A stretch of DNA of 23,549 bases from DASRJX01 sp035649235 (GTDB lineage: Bacteria; Acidobacteriota; Polarisedimenticolia; Gp22-AA2). This document shows, one piece after another, positions 6,783-14,641 of the stretch. The notes under the pieces were generated by a model. The model saw only the letters and a list, made by a program, of their open reading frames with translations. It made no database searches and was not told the origin of the DNA. Position numbers and translations under genes: made by a program. The stretch lies in NCBI GenBank assembly GCA_035649235.1, contig DASRJX010000210.1:1-23549 (forward strand), written 5' to 3'. Each line of letters begins with the position of its first letter. Position 1 is the first letter of the stretch.

Positions 6783-8069
6783 TCACGCGGCCGCCCGGTC
6801 GAGAAGGTGGGCGAAGCGCCAGATCTCGTGGAAGGTGTTGTAGAGCGGCACAGGAGCCAGGCGGATCACGTCCGGCTCGCGGAAGTCGCACGAGACGCCG
6901 GCGGTCCGCAGCGCCATCAGGAGCGACGCGGCGTCGCGCCTCACCCGCAGCGAGATCTGGCAGCCGCGCTCGTCCGGCCGCCGGGGCGTGATGACGTCGA
7001 AGCGGCCGCCCGGCAGGCCGTCGACGAGGGCGAGCAGGTAGTCCGTCATGCGCGCCGAGCGGGCGCGCAGTCCCTCGATCCCGGCTTCCTCGAAGATCGC
7101 CAGCGAGGCGAGGAGCGGCGCCAGGGAGAGGATCGGCGGGTTGCTCACCTGCCACCCGTCGGCGCCCGCACGTGGCACGAACTCCGGGCGCATGGCGAAG
7201 CGCGTGTCCGGATCGTTGCCCCACCAGCCGGCGAGCCGCGGCAGGGCCGTGTTCGACCCGTGACGCTCGTGCACGAAGCAGCCGGCGACGGCGCCCGGCC
7301 CGGCGTTCAGGTACTTGTAGGAGCACCAGACCGCGAAGTCGACCTGCCAGTCGTGCAGGCGCAGCATGACGTTCCCCGCGGCGTGCGCCAGGTCGAGGCC
7401 GACCAGGCATCCCCGGCGGTGCGCCGCGGCGGTGAGGCGCTGCACGTCGAGCACCTGTCCCGTCAGGTACTGCACCCCCGGGAGCAGGAGGAGCGTGATC
7501 TCGCTGCCGCGCTCCTCGAGGAGTGTTTCCAGGTCCTCGGTACGGAGCGTCGCCTCGCCCGGACGGGGGCGCGCCAGGAGGAGCGAGCCGCCGGGGTCGT
7601 GCCCGTGGTGCAGCAACTGCGACGCGGCGGCGTAGGCGTCGGACGGGAAGGCCCCCTGCTCGATCAGGATGGCGTGCCGGTCCGCGGTCGGGCGGTAGAA
7701 GGTCGCCATCATGAGGTGCAGGTTCACCGTGAGCGTGTTCATCATGACGACCTCGCCCGGCCGCGCGCCGACCAGACGGGCCCCGCTCTCCCGGAAGCGC
7801 TCGTGGTACGCGTACCAGGGCCGGCGGGCGTGGAAGTGGCCGCCGACCGCGGTGGCGGCCCAGTCGTCCATCTCCTCCTCGACCAGGGCGCGCGCCGCCT
7901 TCGGCATCAGTCCCAGCGAATGGCCCGAGAAGTAGATGAGCGGCCGCCCGTCAGGCCCCGCCGGCTGGTGGAAACGCTCGCGGAAGCGCGACAGCGGGTC
8001 CTCGAGGTCCATGCGGAGGGCGGCCTCTTCGTCGGCGGAGAAGGCGGGCGCCTCCCGATCGGGGCTCAT
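6783..8069 (-). CDS. kynU: Kynureninase
   Basis: A 428-residue PLP-dependent fold-type I hydrolase that cleaves 3-hydroxykynurenine (and kynurenine) to 3-hydroxyanthranilate (or anthranilate) and alanine. The motif WCSYKYLNAGPGA contains the Schiff-base Lys252; upstream GLDLAHAAGN holds the PLP-binding Asp and His. YFSGHSLGLMPKAA near residue 50 and GWWGNDPDTRF are typical kynureninase segments. The ATG at 8069 overlaps the ACMSD stop in an ATGA junction, and GGGAGGAG lies about ten bases upstream, so the start is well supported. In a locus that also holds the monooxygenase and HAAO, 3-hydroxykynurenine is the likely physiological substrate. The product feeds the dioxygenase encoded at the head of the operon. 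Confidence 0.95.
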   Translation of the reverse strand: MSPDREAPAFSADEEAALRMDLEDPLSRFRERFHQPAGPDGRPLIYFSGHSLGLMPKAARALVEEEMDDWAATAVGGHFHARRPWYAYHERFRESGARLVGARPGEVVMMNTLTVNLHLMMATFYRPTADRHAILIEQGAFPSDAYAAASQLLHHGHDPGGSLLLARPRPGEATLRTEDLETLLEERGSEITLLLLPGVQYLTGQVLDVQRLTAAAHRRGCLVGLDLAHAAGNVMLRLHDWQVDFAVWCSYKYLNAGPGAVAGCFVHERHGSNTALPRLAGWWGNDPDTRFAMRPEFVPRAGADGWQVSNPPILSLAPLLASLAIFEEAGIEGLRARSARMTDYLLALVDGLPGGRFDVITPRRPDERGCQISLRVRRDAASLLMALRTAGVSCDFREPDVIRLAPVPLYNTFHEIWRFAHLLDRAAA

Positions 8070-9091
8070 GTCCGGAACTCCTCCCGGCGGCGGCCCAGGA
8101 TCTCGAGCGCGGTCCCGGCGAGCAGGCGATCGCGCGCCGCCTCTCCGACGCCGTCCAGCGACTCGATCAGTCGGCCCGGCTGCGCCTCCCCCAGCGGGAA
8201 GGGGTAATCGGAGCCGAGCGCCACCCGCTCCGGCCCGAAGATCGCGAGCAGCAGGCGCAGCGCCTCCGCGTCGTGCACCAGGGCGTCGACGAAGATGCGG
8301 TCGACCTGCGCCCGGGGACCGAGTCGCGTCGCCACGGCGCACAGGTCCGGGCGGACCCGGAAGCCGTGCTCGATCCGGCCGAGCGTGCCCGGGAAGGCGC
8401 CGCCGCCGTGGGCGAAGGCGATCCGCAGGCCGGGCAGGCGCTCCAGGACCCCGCCCAGCATCAGGGAGCAGATCGCCAGGGAGACCTCGGCCGGCATGCC
8501 GACGAGCCACGGCAGCCAGTGGCGAGGCATGCGCTCCTGTCCCATCATGTCCCAGGGGTGGACGAACACGCAGGCGCCCAGGTCGCGCGCCGCCTCGAAG
8601 ACGGGGAACAGATCCGGCTCGTCGAGGTTCCAGGCGTTGACGTGCGTGCCGATCTCGACGCCCGCGAGCCCGAGATCCTGCACGCAGCGCCGCAGCTCCC
8701 CGATCGCCAGGTCGGGGGCCTGCATCGGCAGCGTCCCCAGGCCGACGAAGCGCTTCGGGTGCGCCGCCACCGTCGCGGCGATCTGATCGTTGAGGAGGCG
8801 GGCCAGATCGAGACCATGCTCCGGCTCAGCCCAGTAGCAGAACATCACCGGCACGGTCGACAGAACCTGCACGGCGACGCCGGTGCGATCGCACTCCTCG
8901 ATCCGCCGCGCCGCGTCCCACGTCGTGTCGGGGATCTCGCGGAACAGGCGACCGTCGACGATCATCCGGGCGCGCCGCTCGCCGTGCGGCTGCAGCGACA
9001 CGAAGCCACCGTAGCCGTAGCGCGCCCGCAGATCGGGGAGCGATGGCGGGAGGACGTGCGTGTGCAGGTCGATCCGGAAAGGGGACGCCAA
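8066..9091 (-). CDS. 2-amino-3-carboxymuconate 6-semialdehyde decarboxylase (ACMSD)
   Basis: A 341-residue amidohydrolase-superfamily decarboxylase (ACMSD type) that removes CO2 from the ring-cleavage product of 3-hydroxyanthranilate before it cyclises to quinolinate. The zinc ligands are visible: IDLHTHVLP (His10, His12), VHPWDMMG (His178), AHGGGAFP (His228) and LGSDYPFP (Asp295). Their spacing closely follows the Pseudomonas enzyme. No ATG or GTG fits between the HAAO stop and the HxH motif. The start proposed is TTG 9091, eleven bases past that stop, with a GGCGGG tract upstream; it places HxH at the usual residue 10-12. Its 3' end overlaps the kynureninase start by four bases. Presence of ACMSD argues for tryptophan catabolism to central metabolism rather than NAD synthesis. 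Confidence 0.93.
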   Translation of the reverse strand: MASPFRIDLHTHVLPPSLPDLRARYGYGGFVSLQPHGERRARMIVDGRLFREIPDTTWDAARRIEECDRTGVAVQVLSTVPVMFCYWAEPEHGLDLARLLNDQIAATVAAHPKRFVGLGTLPMQAPDLAIGELRRCVQDLGLAGVEIGTHVNAWNLDEPDLFPVFEAARDLGACVFVHPWDMMGQERMPRHWLPWLVGMPAEVSLAICSLMLGGVLERLPGLRIAFAHGGGAFPGTLGRIEHGFRVRPDLCAVATRLGPRAQVDRIFVDALVHDAEALRLLLAIFGPERVALGSDYPFPLGEAQPGRLIESLDGVGEAARDRLLAGTALEILGRRREEFRT

Positions 9092-9102
9092 TCCCGGCCC
9101 GC

Positions 9103-9633
9103 CTATCCAGCCGCCGCCGACGACGGAGGCGGCGACACGTGGCCGCACGCCTTGCAGGTGCGCAGCGTCGCGTCGTTGTTGAACGACTCGAGGACCGGCT
9201 TGAGCTGCGTCCCGAGGTCGCTGACGTGCAGCGCCGCCTCGTTCAGGACGCCGCCGCAGCGCTCGCAGTACCACAGGAAGCGGTCGAGCACGTCGCGGGA
9301 GCGGGCGCGCTCGATCACCATGCCCACGGTGCGCGGCCCGCGCTGCGGCGAGTGCGGCACCTGGGGCGGCAGCAGGAAGATCTCCCCTTCCCGGATCGGA
9401 ATGTCGCGCGGCCGGCCCTCCTCCATCACCTTCAGGAGGATGTTCCCTTCGAGCTGGTAGAACAGCTCCTCGTACGGGTCGACGTGATAGTCGCTGCGGC
9501 GGTTCGGCCCGCCCACGATCATCACCTGGAAATCCGTGTCCTTGAAGACCAGGGCGTTCCCCACCGGCGGCTCGAGCAGGTGCCGGTGGGCGTCGATCCA
9601 CGCCTTGAGGTTGAAGGCCGACAGTTGCGCCAT
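9103..9633 (-). CDS. 3-hydroxyanthranilate 3,4-dioxygenase (HAAO)
   Basis: A 176-residue cupin Fe(II) extradiol-type dioxygenase that opens 3-hydroxyanthranilate to 2-amino-3-carboxymuconate semialdehyde. RRSDYHVDPYEELFYQLEG supplies substrate-binding Arg46, iron ligands His50 and Glu56. PHSPQRG supplies ligand His94 and Arg98, and Glu108 follows. The C-terminal CERCG (Cys123, Cys126) and CKACG (Cys160, Cys163) form the rubredoxin-like second iron site of bacterial HAAO. ATG 9633 gives the normal N-terminus MAQLSAFNLKAWID; an in-frame ATG 14 codons upstream would overlap the divergent gene and is less likely. A run of seven G residues upstream may serve as ribosome binding site. This is the first gene of the minus-strand operon, and it lies only 18 bp from the divergent membrane-protein start. 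Confidence 0.95.
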   Translation of the reverse strand: MAQLSAFNLKAWIDAHRHLLEPPVGNALVFKDTDFQVMIVGGPNRRSDYHVDPYEELFYQLEGNILLKVMEEGRPRDIPIREGEIFLLPPQVPHSPQRGPRTVGMVIERARSRDVLDRFLWYCERCGGVLNEAALHVSDLGTQLKPVLESFNNDATLRTCKACGHVSPPPSSAAAG

Positions 9634-9651
9634 GGCGCGAACCCCCCCAGA

Positions 9652-12201
9652 ATGTCTCGCGTGAAGGGTGATCAACCCGGTTTCCTACCACGATTCCGGC
9701 GCCGGATCAACGGCGGACTGCCGGAGGTGCTCGCCGCCGGCGCCACCGGGGCGCTGTTCCTCCTGATCGTCCTCTTCTGCCTCACCCGCGTCACCGACAC
9801 CGACCTGTTCTGGCACCTCGCGACCGGCGATCAGATTCGCCGGACGGGTCACGTGCCGCACTCCGAGCCGTTCTCCTACACGGCCCTCGGGCTGCCCTGG
9901 GTCGACATCCACTGGCTGTACCAGGTCGGCGTCTCGTACCTCAAGGAGGTCGGCGGGTTCGGGGCGGTCCACGCAGCGACCGCCCTCCTCGTCGGCTCCC
10001 TGTTCGCCTTCCTGTACCGCCGGGGGCGCCGGCTCGCGGGTCGCACGGGCGTCGTGGCCGTCCTGCTCCTGGCGACGCTCGCCTGTCAGGAGCGTTTCCT
10101 GACCCGGCCCGAGGTGGCATCGTGGTGGTTCCTCGCCGCGACGCTCGCCGGGCTCGAGGCGGCGCTCGACGCCCCGACCAAGAGGGGCCGGCGGGCCGTT
10201 CTCTGGATCGTCCTGCCTCTCCTGCAAGTCGTCTGGGTGAACGTCCAGGTGCTGTTCGCGCTCGGGCCGGCGATGGCGGGACTGGCGCTCCTCTCGGCCG
10301 CCGGGCGCGCCGTGGTAGGGCGATCGGCGGCGTGGGAAGGGGAGCGCGCGCCCGCCTGGCAGACGGTCGATCTCCTGGGGTGCCTCGCGATCGAATCGGT
10401 CGCCTCGCTCGTGAACCCGTTCGGCGCCCTGGCGCTCCGGCTTCCCTTCGAGCACCTCTTCGACCACCTGGGAGGGACGAGCCTGCTGTCGCGCACCATA
10501 GCCGAGTTCCAGCCGACGCTCCTGGCCCGCCCGGTGACCGCGGCGATCGTCGCCTTCGTCGTCTTCGCCGCCGCCGTCCTGCTGGCGCTCCTCCTGAACG
10601 CGCGGCGGGTCCGCCTCTTCGATCTGCTGGTCGCCGGCGCCACGCTGTTCCTGGCGCTCCGGGCGCGGCGCAACATCCCGATTTTCGTCGTCGCCACAGC
10701 ACCTGTCCTGCTGCGCAACGCCGCGCAGTGCGTCGAGGCCTGGCGGGCGCGCCGCGCTCCCGCCCGGCTGGCCGCCATCGCCCCCACCCGGCTCGCCGCG
10801 ATCGCGCCCGTCGCGCTCCTCGTCGCCGCCCTGGCGCTGTGCGCCGACGTGGTCTCGAACCGCTTCTTTCTGCGGCCCCCGACCGAGCGCTGGTGGGGCC
10901 CCGGGACGATCCCGTACTACTTCCCGGAAGACGCGGCGCGCTTCGTCGCCCACGCCGGGCTGCCGGGCCAGGTGTTCCACCCTCTGGAGGTCGGCGGCTT
11001 TCTGATCAAGATCTGGGACGGCGACCGCCGGGTGTTCATCGACGGGCGCAACGATCCGTACCGGTTCGGCGTCCTGGAGTCCTATCTGAACGCCGTGGCC
11101 GACCCCGCCGTTTTCGAGCAGATGACCCAGAAATACCAGATCTCCATGGTGCTCTGGACGCATCGGAGAGCCCTCGAGGGGAAGACGCTGCTGGCGCACC
11201 TGGAGGCGGGAAACGGCTGGTCCATGGTCTACCTGGATCCGGCCGCCGTGGTCTTTGCCCGGAGCGACCTGATCAAGCCGGGCCTGGCCCACGTCGAGGC
11301 GCTCCCCGCCGGGGAGCCGCCCGCAGTCGTGCACGCGCGGCTTCTGGAGGCACTGGATCGGCGGCCTTTCGATGGCCCTCCGATCCGCGAGATCGCCCTG
11401 GGTCACTACTTCAGCGTCAGCGGCGATCCGGCCGGGGCCGAGTTCTTCCTGGGACGCGCCCTCCGGCGCCTGCCGCGGAACGCCGCCCTCCTGCACGACT
11501 ACGGGCTGGCCCTGGAGCGGCAGGGCCGGCGGGCCGAGGCGCGGGCCGCCTACGAGTCCGCGCTCGAAGCCGACCCCGGGATGGCAAAGGCCATGGGCGC
11601 GCTCGGTGCTTTGGCGCTGAACGAAGGAGACCTCGCCTCCGCCGAGCGGCTCCTCGACGCCGCCTGCCGGGGAGGTGAGCGCTCGGCGCTGGTCCTGTCG
11701 GCGAGAGCACGGCTGTTCGAGCGGCAGGGGAAAGCGCGCGACGCCGCCGACGCGTGGGGTGAGGCGATCCTGGCCGCCCCGAAGCGCCGGCCCGTGCTGC
11801 TCGAGGCGGCGCGCTTCCACGTCCGCCGGGACGAGCCGGGGCCGGCGCTGGCGCTCTACGGCCGGCTCCTCGACTCCGAGCCCGGCGACCCCGTCGCCGC
11901 CGTCGAGAAGGCGCGGGTCCTGGAGGGTCTGGGCCGGTTCGCCGAGTCGCTCGAGGTGCTGCGGGCGGCGGGGGAGCGGGTCCTGGCGCGGCTCGGCGCC
12001 CCACCGTCCGGAGCGGCGCCCCCGGAGCCCGCCCCGGACGACGCCGGCGCCCCGGAAGCCGGCCGGCGATCCCGGGCCGACGATCTCCGCCTGCTCGAGA
12101 TGGCTGCCCGCCTGGAGGAGCGGGCGGGAGACAAGGACAAGGCGCTGCAGTGGCGTCTGGCTGCTGGGGGCGGGCGGAGGCAGCGGGTCCTAGCCCGGTG
12201 A
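9652..12201 (+). CDS. Polytopic membrane protein with C-terminal TPR repeats, function unknown
   Basis: An 849-residue protein from ATG 9652. Residues about 20-400 hold roughly eight to ten hydrophobic helices. After the first helix comes TDLFWHLATGDQIRRTGHVP followed by PFSYT and PWVDIHWLYQ, an arrangement resembling families of uncharacterised membrane proteins related to GT-C-like glycosyltransferases. Residues about 420-570 look like an extracytoplasmic alpha/beta domain (PEDAARF, VFIDGRNDPYRFG). Residues about 580-780 are tetratricopeptide repeats (for example LLHDYGLALERQGRRAEARAAYESALEADP), and the tail is Pro/Ala-rich then charged. No catalytic motif is certain, so a glycan-related role is only a guess. 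The start has no clear ribosome binding site; GTG 9661 is an alternative. It diverges from HAAO and ends ten bases from a convergent small gene. Confidence 0.85.
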   Translation: MSRVKGDQPGFLPRFRRRINGGLPEVLAAGATGALFLLIVLFCLTRVTDTDLFWHLATGDQIRRTGHVPHSEPFSYTALGLPWVDIHWLYQVGVSYLKEVGGFGAVHAATALLVGSLFAFLYRRGRRLAGRTGVVAVLLLATLACQERFLTRPEVASWWFLAATLAGLEAALDAPTKRGRRAVLWIVLPLLQVVWVNVQVLFALGPAMAGLALLSAAGRAVVGRSAAWEGERAPAWQTVDLLGCLAIESVASLVNPFGALALRLPFEHLFDHLGGTSLLSRTIAEFQPTLLARPVTAAIVAFVVFAAAVLLALLLNARRVRLFDLLVAGATLFLALRARRNIPIFVVATAPVLLRNAAQCVEAWRARRAPARLAAIAPTRLAAIAPVALLVAALALCADVVSNRFFLRPPTERWWGPGTIPYYFPEDAARFVAHAGLPGQVFHPLEVGGFLIKIWDGDRRVFIDGRNDPYRFGVLESYLNAVADPAVFEQMTQKYQISMVLWTHRRALEGKTLLAHLEAGNGWSMVYLDPAAVVFARSDLIKPGLAHVEALPAGEPPAVVHARLLEALDRRPFDGPPIREIALGHYFSVSGDPAGAEFFLGRALRRLPRNAALLHDYGLALERQGRRAEARAAYESALEADPGMAKAMGALGALALNEGDLASAERLLDAACRGGERSALVLSARARLFERQGKARDAADAWGEAILAAPKRRPVLLEAARFHVRRDEPGPALALYGRLLDSEPGDPVAAVEKARVLEGLGRFAESLEVLRAAGERVLARLGAPPSGAAPPEPAPDDAGAPEAGRRSRADDLRLLEMAARLEERAGDKDKALQWRLAAGGGRRQRVLAR
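9682..9710 (-). promoter_or_regulatory. Weak candidate promoter for the kynurenine operon
   Basis: Read on the minus strand, TTGATC (9710-9705) is followed after 17 bases by TAGGAA (9687-9682), about 48 bases ahead of the HAAO start. The -10 match is only three of six, so this is tentative. If real, the promoter lies inside the first codons of the divergent membrane-protein gene, because the two start codons are only 18 bp apart. Confidence 0.25.
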
Positions 12202-12211
12202 GACCTCCGGT

Positions 12212-12385
12212 CTAGTCGAAGCTGTTGACGACCCCCCTCGGCAGGCGCCCGTAATGCTCCAGGTACGCGGTCGTCATGACGAACTCCCGCAGCGCCTCGG
12301 AATCCCCCCCGGACTGGTCGGGCGGCACCTCCACGCGGACCTCGTGGACCTCTTCGTCGATCTTGATGCGGAACCAAAGTGTCAC
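12212..12385 (-). CDS. Small 57-residue protein, function unknown
   Basis: A short gene supported mainly by its start region: AGGAGG lies eight bases ahead of GTG 12385, the best ribosome binding site in this neighbourhood. The product begins MTLWFRIKIDEEVHEVRVEV and continues with a Gly/Asp linker, a helical stretch SEALREFVMTTAYLEHYG, and ends RLPRGVVNSFD. It looks like a soluble beta-strand pair followed by a helix, with no signal peptide or metal motif. It converges on the TPR membrane-protein gene with ten bases between stops, where AGACC-TCC-GGTCT (12201-12213) could form a 5-bp stem. It contains a run of seven G residues (12304-12310 on the minus strand). I do not recognise the family. 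Confidence 0.65.
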   Translation of the reverse strand: MTLWFRIKIDEEVHEVRVEVPPDQSGGDSEALREFVMTTAYLEHYGRLPRGVVNSFD

Positions 12386-12547
12386 GACCGGAACCTCCTG
12401 GCCTCGCTCGCCTTCGCCGTTGGCCGCGCCGGCTGGTGCGGATCATGGGCTGAAGGATCATGGCCGGCCAGAGCGGGGTCGAGCGTGGTGCTGCATCCGA
12501 GTCGCTGGTCCGGCGGCCCGGACGGCCGCGGCCCCCGGGATCGGCCA

Positions 12548-12576
12548 TTGCAATTTCGGGCTCAGGCTCCTAGCAT
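12548..12576 (+). promoter_or_regulatory. Candidate sigma70-type promoter for the DJ-1/TPM/LemA operon
   Basis: TTGCAA (12548-12553) and TAGCAT (12571-12576) are separated by exactly 17 bases; each matches the consensus at four of six positions. The predicted transcript would begin near 12583, about 20 bases ahead of the ATG at 12602, leaving room for the GGGAGG ribosome binding site. The rest of the 216-bp divergent gap (12386-12601) shows nothing else clear. Confidence 0.45.
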
Positions 12577-12601
12577 CGTCGCCGAGCCCGGGAGGTGGGT
12601 C

Positions 12602-13120
12602 ATGACGCAGACGAAGAAGGTCCTGATCGTCATCGCGCCGGAGGATTTCCGCGACGAGGAATACCGGGAGCCGCGGCGCATCCTCGAGTCGAAGGGGTGC
12701 GCGATTACCGTCGCCTCGACGCATACGCGTCCGGCCAAGGGGATGCTTGGGCTGACGGTCGTCCCGGACGTCACGCTCGACCAGGTCCGGGCGGCCGATT
12801 TCGACCTGGTCGTGTTCGTGGGTGGATTCGGCGCCGAGGCCTATTACGACGATCCGAAGGCGCACCGTCTCGCCTCGGACGCGGCGGGGGCGGGGAGGAC
12901 GCTCGGCGCCATCTGCGTGGCGCCCACCATCCTGGCCAACGCCGGCCTCCTGAAGGGGAAGAAGGCGACAGTCTGGGAAAGCCAGGCGAAGGCCCTCGTC
13001 TCCGGGGGCGCCACCTACACGAAGGCGCACGTCCAGCGGGACGGCTCGATCGTCACCGCCGACGGGCCGACCTCGGCGGCGCAGTTCGGGGAAGAGCTGG
13101 CGCGGGCGCTCGGTCTGTGA
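12602..13120 (+). CDS. DJ-1/PfpI family protein
   Basis: A 172-residue class I glutamine amidotransferase-like protein of the DJ-1/ThiJ/PfpI superfamily. The nucleophile-elbow segment GAICVAPTILANAG carries Cys105. The N-terminal VLIVIAPEDFRDEEY holds an acidic residue in the usual place, and VVFVGGFGAEAYYDDP is the conserved glycine loop. The PfpI protease motif AICHGP is replaced by AICVAP, so the His that follows the Cys in PfpI is missing and protease or glyoxalase activity cannot be assumed; a redox or glycation-related chaperone or hydrolase role is possible. ATG 12602 has GGGAGG about eight bases upstream. It is the first gene of a five-gene operon; the next gene starts inside its stop codon (GTGA). 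Confidence 0.88.
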   Translation: MTQTKKVLIVIAPEDFRDEEYREPRRILESKGCAITVASTHTRPAKGMLGLTVVPDVTLDQVRAADFDLVVFVGGFGAEAYYDDPKAHRLASDAAGAGRTLGAICVAPTILANAGLLKGKKATVWESQAKALVSGGATYTKAHVQRDGSIVTADGPTSAAQFGEELARALGL

Positions 13121-13785
13121 GCGTCCCGCCCTCCGGTCGCCGCCGACGGACGGCCGCCCGGTGGTGGATCCCGTTGCTGGCGCTCGGCGTGCTGGCGGCA
13201 GCAGCGTGCGGTCACTCGCCCGAGGTCGCGCCGGCGGCAAAGGCAGAGGCCGCCAAGCATTTCCCGTCGCCGATCTTCGACGGCCTGTGGCTCGGGATGA
13301 CCCGGGCCGATGTGGCGCGGGCGCATCCCATTCGTCCGGCGGTGACGGCGGCCGGGAAGAGCCTGCGCCTCTGGGTCTACGAGCGTAAGGGGGACTACGT
13401 CGTGCACCTGAGCTTCCCCGAACGCTCGGAGCTGGCGCGGCTCGCCCGGATCGACGTGCATTACGGCCGGACCCCGGAGGCCGCCGACGAGTTCATCGGC
13501 CGTTTCGAGGCCCGTTGGGGGGCTCCCGACGTGCGGCGCCGCGAGCCGGTGGTCAGCAGCTACGCCGACAAGACCCACCGGCAGTTCGAGACCATCTGGT
13601 CGGACGACGGGCAGTACGTCTTCCTGACCGAGAGGGTGCCGCTCCCCGGACGCCCCGGCGCGCCCGTCTACTACCTCACGATCAAGAAGAAAGAGCTCAA
13701 GGCCACGGCGCCGCCCACCGGATACGTCCCGCCTCCGCCTCCGGTCGACGAGGACGGCCGCCCGATCGAGGAGCCGATCTTCTGA
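13117..13785 (+). CDS. Putative lipoprotein, function unknown
   Basis: A 222-residue protein with an Arg-rich N-terminus, a hydrophobic segment (WWIPLLALGVLAAAAC) and Cys31 in a loose lipobox, so it is probably a lipoprotein. The mature part starts with a Pro/Ala/Lys linker. A domain opening IFDGLWLGMTRADVARAHP recalls the Gly-Met-Thr-x-x-x-Val start found in small BamE-like and other periplasmic folds, though that similarity is weak. The C-terminus is Pro-rich (GYVPPPPPVDEDGRP). GTG 13117 overlaps the DJ-1 stop in a GTGA junction, and the gene's own TGA overlaps the next ATG (TGATG), so it is translationally coupled on both sides. No enzymatic motif is visible. Confidence 0.75.
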   Translation: MSVPPSGRRRRTAARWWIPLLALGVLAAAACGHSPEVAPAAKAEAAKHFPSPIFDGLWLGMTRADVARAHPIRPAVTAAGKSLRLWVYERKGDYVVHLSFPERSELARLARIDVHYGRTPEAADEFIGRFEARWGAPDVRRREPVVSSYADKTHRQFETIWSDDGQYVFLTERVPLPGRPGAPVYYLTIKKKELKATAPPTGYVPPPPPVDEDGRPIEEPIF

Positions 13786-14618
13786 TGGCGCGCGGCCCGG
13801 CCGCGAGGGCCGGGGCCTTCGTCCGGGGCCTTTTCGCGGTCGTCCTGCCGGCCGCGCTCTGGCTCGGCGCCACCCATCCCGGATGGGCCGCGATCAGTCT
13901 CCCGCCGCCCGACGGTCACTCGGTGCGCGACCTCGCATCCGTCGTCGACCAGCAGGACGAGGAGCGGATGGAGCGCTGGCACAAGGCGCTCTTCGACGCC
14001 ACAGGCGTCGCCATCGTCGTCGTGACGGTTCCCGGGCTGGAGGGAGAGCCGATCGAGGACTTCGCCACCCGGGCCGGGACCGAGTGGGGCGTCGGCAAGA
14101 AGGGAGACGATCGCGGCATCGTCGTGGCGCTCGCCGTCAAGGAGCGCCGCATCTTCGTCGCCACGGGGTACGGCGTCGAGGGGTTCCTCCCCGACGGCCG
14201 GGTCGGCGGGCTCCTGGACGCCGACGCGATTCCCCATCTCAGGCGCGGAGATTTCTCGGGCGGCCTCCTCCAGGCCAGCGCCGCCCTGACCTCCGTCGCG
14301 GCACAGCAGTACGGGCTGACGATCGACGACCTCCAGAATGTCCGGGGCGGCGGGAGGTCCCGCGGCCGCGGACGAGGCGATGGGTCGTGGCTCCTCGTCC
14401 TGGTGGTCCTGGCCATCCTCTTCTTCTCCGGCAGCCGGCTGCTGTCGGCACTGCTCCTGTCCCAGGGTCTGGGGCGGCGGCGCGGCGGGCGGTGGGGCGG
14501 CGGTTTCGGCGGTGGCTTCGGCGCCGGCGGGTTCGGCGGTGGGGGCTTCGGGAGCGGCGGGTTCGGAGGTTTCGGCGGCGGCAGCTTCGGCGGCGGCGGC
14601 GCCGGGCGCGGGTTCTGA
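13785..14618 (+). CDS. TPM-domain membrane protein (YgcG-like) with Gly/Phe-rich tail
   Basis: A 277-residue protein. Residues about 12-36 form a signal peptide ending near GWAA. Residues about 40-185 are a TPM_phosphatase domain (ASVVDQQDEERMERWHKALFDATGVAIVVVTVPGLEG, then KGDDRGIVVALAVKERRIFVATGYGVEGFLPDG). A transmembrane helix follows (SWLLVLVVLAILFFSG). The last 45 or so residues are nearly all Gly and Phe. This order is typical of the YgcG/TPM proteins, which are often encoded next to LemA and thought to act in envelope or membrane-protein homeostasis; the exact activity is unsettled. Start ATG 13785 overlaps the lipoprotein stop. LemA lies two genes downstream, with a nucleotidyltransferase-like gene between. 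Confidence 0.92.
   Translation: MARGPAARAGAFVRGLFAVVLPAALWLGATHPGWAAISLPPPDGHSVRDLASVVDQQDEERMERWHKALFDATGVAIVVVTVPGLEGEPIEDFATRAGTEWGVGKKGDDRGIVVALAVKERRIFVATGYGVEGFLPDGRVGGLLDADAIPHLRRGDFSGGLLQASAALTSVAAQQYGLTIDDLQNVRGGGRSRGRGRGDGSWLLVLVVLAILFFSGSRLLSALLLSQGLGRRRGGRWGGGFGGGFGAGGFGGGGFGSGGFGGFGGGSFGGGGAGRGF
14497..14612 (+). repeat. Gly/Phe-encoding low-complexity repeat
   Basis: Tandem imperfect copies of GGCGGYTTC-like units encode (GGF)n and GGxFGGG runs at the C-terminus of the TPM protein. Such tails are usual in this family. The repetition could allow length variation by slippage. Confidence 0.8.
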
Positions 14619-14641
14619 TGCACGAACGCGGGAGGTCCGGC

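Noticed and set aside
5643..8207. 854-codon open frame on the plus strand opposite the kynurenine genes
   Set aside because: It is antisense to two genes with clear active-site motifs (monooxygenase and kynureninase), has no domain-like sequence and is His/Arg/Pro/Gly-rich, as expected from codon bias in GC-rich DNA.
9685..11820. 711-codon open frame on the minus strand opposite the TPR membrane protein
   Set aside because: Low-complexity Arg/Gln/Glu/Gly-rich shadow of a well-formed membrane protein with TPRs.
12304..12310. Seven-base homopolymer in the small minus-strand gene as a phase-variation tract
   Set aside because: Seven bases is within chance for this composition and the frame is intact; no surface-function link.
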